Origin: Solirubrobacteraceae bacterium
GTDB lineage: Bacteria; Actinomycetota; Thermoleophilia; Solirubrobacterales; Solirubrobacteraceae
Direction: 5' to 3'
DNA: 11,977 nucleotides
Assembly: GCA_016462245.1 (NCBI GenBank)
Contig: JAEMTR010000012.1
Span: 1 to 11,977, forward strand
Positions within the stretch are counted from its first letter, which is position 1. Every line of letters begins with the position of its first letter. Under the pieces are notes generated by a model that was not told the origin of the DNA, searched no databases, and saw only the letters and a program-made list of their open reading frames with translations. A program made the translations under genes and the position numbers. This document shows, one piece after another, positions 1-5,355 of this stretch.

Positions 1-272
1 ATGCTGGCGAGATCACTCCCGGCAGTCGCGTCGATCTGCTGATAACGCGCGATACTGCGAACGGTTCAGCGACAACGCGGATCGGGCTTCGCGACGCCGA
101 GGTAGTTGAAGCCTCGCCGGCTGCGGCTGTCGCAGAAGGCTCCAGCGCAGGGTTGCCACGTGTTGCGCTGGCGTTGCGCGTGAGTCTTCAGCAGGCGGTG
201 CTGCTGGCCGAGGCGCAGAGTGCGGCGCGCGAGCTGCGCGCACTGCCGAGGCCACCGGCGGCGAAGCGATGA
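1..272 (+). CDS. cpaB: CpaB/RcpC-like Flp pilus assembly protein, C-terminal part (5' end outside window)
   Basis: The reading frame is open from the left edge to TGA at 270-272 and gives about 89 residues. It begins AGEITPGSRVDLLITRD, followed by TRIGLRDAEVVEA, and ends with VALALRVSLQQAVLLAEAQ and RELRALPRP. This matches the C-terminal layout of CpaB/RcpC proteins: a 'PGdrVDvl' strand after the SAF domain, a short strand leading to a 'v.Vl.a' segment, and a final 'vtLav...qA..la.a...g.l...lR' element. CpaB proteins are exported, sit in the periplasm or cell envelope, and are thought to stabilise the Flp pilus secretin or channel. The SAF domain and signal anchor would lie upstream. The stop overlaps the start of the TadA/CpaF ATPase gene (ATGA), as expected in a Tad operon. 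The identification rests on pattern and context; a generic SAF-domain protein is the alternative. Confidence 0.7.
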   Translation, partial: AGEITPGSRVDLLITRDTANGSATTRIGLRDAEVVEASPAAAVAEGSSAGLPRVALALRVSLQQAVLLAEAQSAARELRALPRPPAAKR

Positions 273-1405
273 ACGAAGGCCAGTTCGACGAAATCGAAGC
301 GATTGTCGCCCGCTTTCACACAATGCTGCTCGAGCAGGCGCGGGAGGGATCTGCCGGCATTGAGATGGCGACCCAGCTGACGACCCTCGTAGACGATCGG
401 GCGGGGTTCCTCAGCGCAGAGACGCGGGGGCTGATCGTGCAGCGGATCACCGAGCGGGCGCTCGGTGCCGGCCCTCTGGAGCGGCTTCTGCGCGATCCGG
501 AGGTAGACGAGATTCTGGTTAGCGGCACGAAAGTGATTTGGGTTGAGCGCGGCGGTCGTCTGGCTAAGACCGATGCCAACTTTGAGAGCGATGACCAGCT
601 TCGTTTGACGATCGAGCGGCTGTTGGCTCCGGCCGGTAGACGCGTCGATGAAGCTGAGCCGCTCTGCGACGCGCGTCTGCCAGATGGCTCGCGGATCAAC
701 GTAGTCTTGCCACCGCTGGCAGTCGACGGGCCGGCGCTGAGCATTCGCCGCTTCCGCCCACGTGGGCTTTCGGCAGCTCAGCTGGTCGAGCTTGGCTCTT
801 GGTCACCCGATCTCGTAGAGATCCTCGCCGATGCGATCGAGCGCCGACTAAACATTCTTATCTGCGGCGGCACTGGCTCGGGGAAGACGACGACGTTGGC
901 TGCGATCGCTGGGCTACTTGGAAACGACGAGCGCGTCGTAACGATCGAGGACACGGCTGAACTTCGCCTAAATCTGAGCCATGTCGTGCGGCTCGAGGGA
1001 CGCCCGGCCAGCATTGAGGGCCGCGGCGAGGTGACGATCCGCAGTTTGGTCCGTAACGCGCTGCGGATGCGGCCTGACCGGATTATCGTTGGTGAGGTCC
1101 GCGGCGCCGAAGCGCTCGACATGTTGATTGCGCTTTCGACCGGGCATGAGGGTTCACTTACGACGATCCACGCTGGCTCCCCAGCGCAGGCGCTACGGCG
1201 CCTTGAGACGCTTGCGCTGATGGCCGACGTGGGACTTCCACACGGAGCGATTCGAGCTCAGGTAGCGGAGGCGATCGATCTTGTCGTCTTTCAGCTGCGC
1301 GAGAGTTCCGGGCTGCGACTTGTGGCGAGCGTGGATCGCGTCTTGGCAGGCGATGGCGAAATCCGGACGGAGACGATCTACTCCGGGTCGCTCAGCGAAT
1401 CTTGA
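269..1405 (+). CDS. tadA: TadA/CpaF-family secretion ATPase of a Tad (Flp) pilus
   Basis: A 378-residue cytoplasmic hexameric ATPase of the type II/IV secretion superfamily, which powers Flp pilin assembly. The N-terminal domain shows the CpaF pattern: ALGAGPLERLLRDPEVDEILVSG, then VERGGRL, then CDARLPDGSRINVVLPPLAVDGPALSIRRF. The Walker A motif GGTGSGKT lies at residues 200-207 (Lys206). The acidic Asp-box region VTIEDTAELRL follows, then a Walker B-like segment RMRPDRIIVGEVRG with Glu276. The His box TGHEGSLTTIHAGSP has its first histidine at residue 293. All motifs are intact, but the protein lacks the long N-terminal extension of many CpaF proteins. The ATG overlaps the upstream stop (ATGA), so translation is probably coupled to the cpaB-like gene. 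The next two genes encode the TadB/TadC platform, which supports a Tad system over a conjugative VirB11. Whether the pilus is adhesive or a DNA-uptake device cannot be told from this window. Confidence 0.93.
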   Translation: MNEGQFDEIEAIVARFHTMLLEQAREGSAGIEMATQLTTLVDDRAGFLSAETRGLIVQRITERALGAGPLERLLRDPEVDEILVSGTKVIWVERGGRLAKTDANFESDDQLRLTIERLLAPAGRRVDEAEPLCDARLPDGSRINVVLPPLAVDGPALSIRRFRPRGLSAAQLVELGSWSPDLVEILADAIERRLNILICGGTGSGKTTTLAAIAGLLGNDERVVTIEDTAELRLNLSHVVRLEGRPASIEGRGEVTIRSLVRNALRMRPDRIIVGEVRGAEALDMLIALSTGHEGSLTTIHAGSPAQALRRLETLALMADVGLPHGAIRAQVAEAIDLVVFQLRESSGLRLVASVDRVLAGDGEIRTETIYSGSLSES

Positions 1406-2256
1406 GCTCGACAGCCTTGATCGCCGGGCTAGCCGCAGCCCTGGCGGCAATAGTCGGCTGGGAGCTTCTAGCCGGGCTCGAACGCGTGGCGCTACTGCGC
1501 GCCGTGGCGGCAGTAATCGCACCGGCGCAGGCGGCTGGCAGCGATGGTCGCGGCGCCGGCGTCAGCGAACGCCGCAGGTTGGCCCTTATCGCGGCCGCTG
1601 CCGCGGCGCTGCTCGGTTGGTCGATCTTGGGCCTAGTGCCGGCGCTGATGCTGGCTTGCTGCGGTCCACTCGCTGCTTTGGCCGTGATTCGTGCGCGGCA
1701 GCGGCGCTGGAGGAGAAGCATCAACCAAGACGCCGCCCCGGCCGCGAGGGCGATCGCCGATTCACTCGGAGCTGGCCACTCGCTCAGCGTCGCGGTAGCA
1801 AACGCAGCCAGAGAAGCGGCGGTCTGTAGCAAGACGCGCTCCGTGCTTGCCGAGGTCGCCTGCTCGATCGCGATCGGGCTCAGCCCCGATGATGCGCTTG
1901 AGGCTATGCGCCGGCGCTGTGGTGGTGGGCCGTGGGATGCGATCATCGCCGCGATCCAACTGCAGCGACGAACGGGAGGAGATTTGGCGCGGCTGCTGCG
2001 CGAACTTGCCGCCGACCTCGACGGCGTTGCCCGGGCCCTGCGCGAGGCGCGCGCGGCCAGTGCGCAGGCTCGTTTGACAGCGAGAATTGTTTTGGCGATG
2101 CCGCTTCTTGGTGCGCTGATCTTCGCCCTCGCGGCTCCTCGTGCTCTCGCAGCGATCCTTAGCTCACCGCTACCGCGGGGCCTCTTACTGTTGGCCGCGC
2201 TGCTTCAGTTGATGGCAGTAGTCGCGGTGCGCCGGGTGGCGCGCGTGCGGCAATGA
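1402..2256 (+). CDS. tadB: TadB-like inner-membrane platform protein (T2SSF domain)
   Basis: A 284-residue membrane protein with the layout of TadB, one of two GspF-related platform proteins that couple the TadA ATPase to pilin assembly. A hydrophobic helix lies at about residues 4-24 and a longer hydrophobic stretch at about 60-95. The T2SSF domain spans about 110-225 and includes SLGAGHSLSVAVANAA and LQRRTGGDLARLLRELAADL, both typical of the family. Two further hydrophobic segments lie at about 228-253 and 258-277. The start taken here is TTG at 1402-1404, overlapping the TadA stop as TTGA. No clear Shine-Dalgarno is visible, so initiation probably relies on coupling to tadA. The reading places a membrane helix directly at the N-terminus. 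The ORF ends in an ATGA overlap with the tadC-like gene. TadB versus TadC is assigned by gene order and the absence of the TadC-style motif. Confidence 0.85.
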   Translation: MSSTALIAGLAAALAAIVGWELLAGLERVALLRAVAAVIAPAQAAGSDGRGAGVSERRRLALIAAAAAALLGWSILGLVPALMLACCGPLAALAVIRARQRRWRRSINQDAAPAARAIADSLGAGHSLSVAVANAAREAAVCSKTRSVLAEVACSIAIGLSPDDALEAMRRRCGGGPWDAIIAAIQLQRRTGGDLARLLRELAADLDGVARALREARAASAQARLTARIVLAMPLLGALIFALAAPRALAAILSSPLPRGLLLLAALLQLMAVVAVRRVARVRQ

Positions 2257-3098
2257 TCAGCTTCTCTGCACTCGCCGCTGCGCTGGCGACCGGCTGCGCC
2301 GTCTTTGCCTGCGGCGACCTAGCGCTGGACCGCGCCGAGCGCAAGCCAGCGACCGCTGCCGAGGCCGCGATCAGACGGCGCAACAAACGGCTACGTGGGC
2401 TCTTTGGTCGGCTGACGGCGCCGACAGCGCCGGGGGATTTGGCTGCGCTGGTGGACGCAGCCGGCGCCCCGGGTGGATTCAGCGCGAAAGAGCTGATGGG
2501 GGCGAAGTTGGTCGGCGCGACTGGCGGGTTGCTGCTGGGATTGATTGCCGCAGCCGTTTCCCCAGGAGGGCGGATGACGCTGCTGGTTGTAATTCTGCCG
2601 GTTGCTTCGTTCCTGATTCCCGATCTGCTTCTGCGCCGGCGCGCCGGCCACAGGCGCCGGCTACTGGAGGCCGAACTGCCAATCATCAGCGATCGCATTT
2701 TGTTGGCGATAAGAGCTGGGCTGCCACTTGGACGAGCCTTAGCGGGCGCCGCCGAACACGGTCGTGGCTTACTGGCGGTAGAGCTCGGGCGCGCCGACGC
2801 GCTTACTAGGTTGGGCAGCTCGCGAGCTGAGGCGCTGGTGCAGCTGGAGCGGCGTTGCCCACTGCCGGAGGTTGTTGCGCTCGTCGCGGCGATCCGGCGG
2901 GCAGACCGTTACGGGGCGGCGCTAGAACCGATCCTTGCCGCGCTGGCCGCCGGCGCGCGCGTCGACCAGCAGCGCAGAATAACCGAGCGGGCTCAGAGCG
3001 CAGCGCCAAAGATCCAGCTGATCGTGGCCCTTTTGCTCGTTCCGGCGGCAATTTGCTGCGTCGCAGCAGGAATGATTGCCGGTCTTGGCGGTAGCTGA
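2253..3098 (+). CDS. tadC: TadC-like inner-membrane platform protein (T2SSF domain)
   Basis: A 281-residue protein and the second GspF-related platform subunit of the Tad secretion machine. The pattern GAPGGFSAKELMGAKLVGA (about residues 71-89) precedes two hydrophobic segments at about 84-103 and 107-125. Then comes IPDLLLRRRAGHRRRLLEAELPIISDRILLAIRAGLPLGRAL (about 122-163), close to the TadC signature of a charged stretch, 'LP...D.L...v.AGl.l..Al' and the T2SSF helices. A last hydrophobic segment lies at about 256-278, after RITERAQSAAPKIQL. The ATG overlaps the tadB stop (ATGA). This is the last pilus gene here, and 221 non-coding bases separate it from mraZ. No pilin, secretin, prepilin peptidase or TadE/F gene lies in the window, so these must be upstream or elsewhere. 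Confidence 0.85.
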   Translation: MISFSALAAALATGCAVFACGDLALDRAERKPATAAEAAIRRRNKRLRGLFGRLTAPTAPGDLAALVDAAGAPGGFSAKELMGAKLVGATGGLLLGLIAAAVSPGGRMTLLVVILPVASFLIPDLLLRRRAGHRRRLLEAELPIISDRILLAIRAGLPLGRALAGAAEHGRGLLAVELGRADALTRLGSSRAEALVQLERRCPLPEVVALVAAIRRADRYGAALEPILAALAAGARVDQQRRITERAQSAAPKIQLIVALLLVPAAICCVAAGMIAGLGGS

Positions 3099-3099
3099 A

Positions 3100-3134
3100 C
3101 AATCGCTGAAAAACTCAGTATTGGCGGGCGATTG
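3100..3134 (+). other. Weak inverted repeat just after tadC, doubtful terminator
   Basis: CAATCGC at 3100-3106 is the reverse complement of GCGATTG at 3128-3134, and CTGA (3106-3109) with TCAG (3115-3118) could form a smaller inner stem. There is no T-run after it, so it is not a typical intrinsic terminator. Transcription from the tad genes may therefore continue into the dcw cluster. It could also be chance. Confidence 0.2.
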
Positions 3135-3177
3135 CGGGCTAACGTAGTGGCGGCTTGGGGAGCGCGGAAATAGCAAT

Positions 3178-3223
3178 GTGGGAAATAATGTGCGTTTGGA
3201 GTTGACATGTGGGGTGAAGTGGG
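3178..3223 (+). promoter_or_regulatory. Candidate MraZ operator: GTGGG direct repeats overlapping the promoter
   Basis: GTGGG occurs at 3178-3182, 3209-3213 and 3219-3223. The last two are exactly 10 bp apart, placing them on the same helix face, and both lie in the spacer between the -35 and -10 hexamers. The first is 31 bp upstream of the second, close to three helical turns. MraZ is known to bind short TGGG-type direct repeats spaced about one turn apart in front of its own gene and to repress the cluster. Bound protein here would block RNA polymerase. The site is inferred from pattern only. Confidence 0.65.
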
Positions 3224-3229
3224 TACTAT
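3202..3229 (+). promoter_or_regulatory. Sigma-70-type promoter of the mraZ/dcw cluster
   Basis: A perfect -35 hexamer TTGACA lies at 3202-3207 and a good -10 hexamer TACTAT at 3224-3229, with a 16-bp spacer. A start site about 7 bases downstream would be near 3236, giving a leader of about 84 bases before the mraZ ATG. This is the only convincing promoter seen in the window. Its position in the one real intergenic gap fits the known pattern of a main dcw promoter in front of mraZ. It overlaps GTGGG repeats, so repression by MraZ is likely. Confidence 0.8.
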
Positions 3230-3241
3230 CCGAGTCGCAGA

Positions 3242-3278
3242 CCGGGGTGGAGGGGTTCCTCCCACTCCTCCACCTCGG
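3242..3278 (+). ncRNA. Leader hairpin at the 5' end of the mraZ mRNA (possible mraW-motif-like cis-regulatory RNA)
   Basis: Bases 3242-3253 (CCGGGGTGGAGG) pair with 3267-3278 (CCTCCACCTCGG): twelve consecutive pairs, one of them G-U, closing a 13-base loop GGTTCCTCCCACT rich in pyrimidines. The stem begins about 6 bases after the predicted transcription start, so it would sit at the 5' end of the message. There is no T-run after it, and it lies about 40 bases before the mraZ ATG. A conserved hairpin RNA (the 'mraW motif') has been described in leaders of this gene cluster in actinobacteria. Position and C/U-rich loop are similar, but membership in that family was not tested. Confidence 0.5.
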
Positions 3279-3319
3279 CCCGCAACTACTTATCTCGCTG
3301 GCGACAGGCGAGGCACCAA

Positions 3320-3754
3320 ATGGCATTCAGAGGAACTTTCGACCACACATTCGACGCGAAGAACCGGCTTACGGTGCCGGTCAAGTTCCGCGCATCGCTG
3401 AGCGATGGGGTTGTAGTGGCGAAGGGCGTAGAGCGCTGCGTCTCGGTTTGGACGCCGGACGAGTACGAAGCCTTCGTCGCTTCGGCGCTCGGTGAGCTGA
3501 ACCCACTCTCGCCTCAGTCCCGCGATCTGCAGCGCTACTTCTCAGCCAACGCAGTTGAGACCGAGCTCGATGCCGCCGGCCGCGTAATGGTGCCGCCGTT
3601 CCTGCTTGAGCACGGCTCGCTAGGCAAAGACGTCGTCGTTACCGGCGCCGGCCCTTGCATTGAGATCTGGGACCGCGCCGCATGGGCGACCGAGAACGCC
3701 AAGCTCGCAGCCGACGTGCTCGACATCACCGCGACCCTTGGCCAGGCCAACTGA
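3320..3754 (+). CDS. mraZ: Transcriptional regulator MraZ
   Basis: A 144-residue protein, the usual length for MraZ, a DNA-binding AbrB-fold protein that forms rings and controls the division and cell-wall cluster it heads. Both family repeats are present: DAKNR at residues 12-16, followed by LTVPVKFR, and DAAGR at 84-88, followed by VMVPP. Together these form the two swapped SpoVT-AbrB-like DNA-binding halves. The N-terminus MAFRGTFDHTFD is typical. The ATG is preceded by a purine-rich GCGAGG at about 3308-3313, six bases away, a plausible ribosome site. A sigma-70-type promoter with GTGGG repeats lies upstream and suggests autoregulation. It is followed with a 1-base gap by rsmH. Confidence 0.96.
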   Translation: MAFRGTFDHTFDAKNRLTVPVKFRASLSDGVVVAKGVERCVSVWTPDEYEAFVASALGELNPLSPQSRDLQRYFSANAVETELDAAGRVMVPPFLLEHGSLGKDVVVTGAGPCIEIWDRAAWATENAKLAADVLDITATLGQAN

Positions 3755-3755
3755 G

Positions 3756-4712
3756 ATGCTGCTGATGCGCACCGACCACGTTCCCGTGCTTGCCAATGAA
3801 CTGGTCGCCGTGCTCGACCCGCGCGCCGGCGAAGTGGCCGTAGACGCAACCTTTGGCGCCGGTGGCCACAGCCGCCAGATCGCCGAAAAGCTTGGCCCCG
3901 ACGGTCTGCTGGTGGCAATCGACCGTGATCCGGAAGCGCGCGAGCGCTACGACGAGCTCGCAGGCGAACTTCCCTGCCAGACGCGCTTCATCGAAGCTTC
4001 ATTCGCGCAGGCACTTGCCGAGCTGGCCGAAGAAGGGCTGCCTGTTGACCTGATCTGGTTCGATCTTGGCGTCTCCTCGATGCAGATCGACACGCCCGAG
4101 CGTGGCTTCTCCTACTCGGCCGACGCGCCGCTCGACATGCGGATGGACCCCTCAGAGGGGATCACGGCAGCCGAGATCGTCGCCGAATGGGATGAGCGTC
4201 GCCTAGCGCGCACCTTCCGCGAATACGGCGAGGAGCGCTTCAGCGACAAGATCGCCCGCTCAATCGTGCGTGAGCGCGAACGTCGCCCAATTGAGACGAC
4301 AACCGAGCTGGTCGAGATCGTCACGATGGCTATCCCGACTCCGGCCCGCTTCGGCGCCGGCCACCCGGCCAAGCGCGTCTTCCAGGCGCTGCGGATCGCC
4401 GTAAACAACGAGCTTGAAGAGATCGACGCCGCGCTCCCGTTGGCTTGGGAGCTACTGCGTGAAAATGGTCGATTTGCAGGGATTTCGTTCCATTCGCTCG
4501 AAGATCGCCGTGTGAAGCAGTTTCTCGCAGGATTAGCCCGCGAATGCGTCTGCCCGCCGGGCCTGCCGATCTGCCGCTGCGGCCATGTAGCCGAGGCAAC
4601 CTTGCTGACTCGCGGCGGCATCACGCCGACCGAAGCTGAGACCGACCAGAACCCGCGCGCCCGCTCAGCAAGGCTGCGCGCGGCGCTGAAGATCGTCGAG
4701 GCGGCGCAATGA
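3756..4712 (+). CDS. rsmH: 16S rRNA (cytosine1402-N4)-methyltransferase RsmH (MraW)
   Basis: A 318-residue SAM-dependent methyltransferase that modifies C1402 in the ribosomal P site. The sequence begins DHVPVLANELVAVL. The SAM motif DATFGAGGHSRQIAEKL lies at residues 30-46, and DLIWFDLGVSSMQIDTPERGFSY at about 98-120 with LDMRMDP after it. GHPAKRVFQALRIAVNNEL lies at about 202-220 and GRFAGISFHSLEDRRVKQF at about 238-256. The C-terminus has NPRARSARLRAALK. Four cysteines at 264, 266, 273 and 275 (CVCPPGLPICRC) occur in a segment found in many RsmH proteins. The frame is open upstream into mraZ, but the family N-terminus fits ATG at 3756; a second ATG at 3765 is equally plausible. No strong ribosome site is visible, so coupling to mraZ is likely. 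The stop overlaps the next gene (ATGA). Confidence 0.96.
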   Translation: MLLMRTDHVPVLANELVAVLDPRAGEVAVDATFGAGGHSRQIAEKLGPDGLLVAIDRDPEARERYDELAGELPCQTRFIEASFAQALAELAEEGLPVDLIWFDLGVSSMQIDTPERGFSYSADAPLDMRMDPSEGITAAEIVAEWDERRLARTFREYGEERFSDKIARSIVRERERRPIETTTELVEIVTMAIPTPARFGAGHPAKRVFQALRIAVNNELEEIDAALPLAWELLRENGRFAGISFHSLEDRRVKQFLAGLARECVCPPGLPICRCGHVAEATLLTRGGITPTEAETDQNPRARSARLRAALKIVEAAQ

Positions 4713-5353
4713 CTCCTCCGCCAACAGCAGCGTCGGCAACGGCCGGGCGGATCACAAGCCCACGGCCGCTACGGCGCGGCCGCTCGCTGCCACGCCCGTC
4801 GCGGCCAACGCGCCACAGCATCGGCCGCGCTGGAGTGGCCTCAGGTGGCCTACTGGCAAAGCTCTTCGTCGGCCGACGCCTAATTGGCGTTCTCGCGTTC
4901 TTTTTAATCGGGCTTGTATTTGTCCAGGTGTCGCTGCTGAAGCTGAACACACAGATCAGCAGCGATGTAGCGCAGAGCCAGATCCTGATGCGAGAGAACG
5001 CCGAGCAGCGCTCACTGCTTGCTCGGCTCGACGGCGCCCAGCGCGTAACCGGCGCGGCCGGAAATATCGGCCTCGTGATGCCAGCTCCCGACGCCGTCTG
5101 CTACCTGAAGGCAGGCGACGCGAAGGCCTGCGAAGTGAGTGGAGCGGTTGCTGAATCACTCACGGATGGCTCAGAGAGCTTGAGCGCAGGGGCCACTGAT
5201 CAGTCAACGGTCCCCAGCGAAACTGGCGTCGAATCTAACGACCAAAGTGTTCAGGCCGAATCAGTTCCTCAAGAAACGCCGGTGGTGGAGCAGCCAACCA
5301 GCCCCGAGCCGACCGCTGACTCAGGCGGAATGGCCGCAGGAGGAGCCAACTAA
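4709..5353 (+). CDS. ftsL: FtsL-like cell division membrane protein with long acidic C-terminal tail
   Basis: A 214-residue protein with one predicted membrane helix and the FtsL layout. The N-terminus (1-57) is rich in Pro, Arg and Ala and should be cytoplasmic. The helix is RLIGVLAFFLIGLVFVQVSLL, about residues 57-77. A short coiled-coil-like stretch (78-108, KLNTQISSDVAQSQILMRENAEQRSLLARL) is followed by GLVMPAPDAVCYL, which resembles the 'lGlv.P.p..v.yl' end of FtsL/DivIC proteins. FtsL forms a complex with FtsB and FtsQ that activates the septal synthase. After this, residues 142-214 form a low-complexity tail rich in Ser, Glu, Thr, Pro and Gln that would lie outside the membrane. Cys131 and Cys141 bracket nine residues. 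FtsL sequences diverge strongly, so the assignment rests mainly on gene position between rsmH and ftsI, topology and the coiled coil. Confidence 0.75.
   Translation: MTPPPTAASATAGRITSPRPLRRGRSLPRPSRPTRHSIGRAGVASGGLLAKLFVGRRLIGVLAFFLIGLVFVQVSLLKLNTQISSDVAQSQILMRENAEQRSLLARLDGAQRVTGAAGNIGLVMPAPDAVCYLKAGDAKACEVSGAVAESLTDGSESLSAGATDQSTVPSETGVESNDQSVQAESVPQETPVVEQPTSPEPTADSGGMAAGGAN
5338..5345 (+). promoter_or_regulatory. Strong ribosome binding site for ftsI
   Basis: AGGAGGAG at 5338-5345 lies 10 bases before the ATG at 5356. It is inside the 3' end of the ftsL-like gene and is the clearest Shine-Dalgarno sequence in the window. It fixes the ftsI start and suggests this gene is initiated independently of coupling. 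Confidence 0.75.
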
Positions 5354-5355
5354 AG

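Noticed and set aside
316..744. Long open frames on the minus strand opposite tadA, rsmH, murE and others
   Set aside because: They lie opposite clear genes, are rich in Arg, Ser and Pro, and show no family motif. High GC content makes such shadow frames common.
1281..1829. A 182-residue plus-strand frame across the tadA/tadB junction
   Set aside because: Arg- and Gly-rich composition typical of an out-of-frame reading; it overlaps tadA and tadB, both well supported.
3100..3134. Inverted repeat after tadC as a transcription terminator
   Set aside because: Short stem, large loop and no following T-run; kept only as a low-confidence repeat.
3178..3495. A 105-residue plus-strand frame spanning the promoter and mraZ start
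   Set aside because: It begins upstream of the predicted transcription start and overlaps mraZ in another frame without recognisable motifs.
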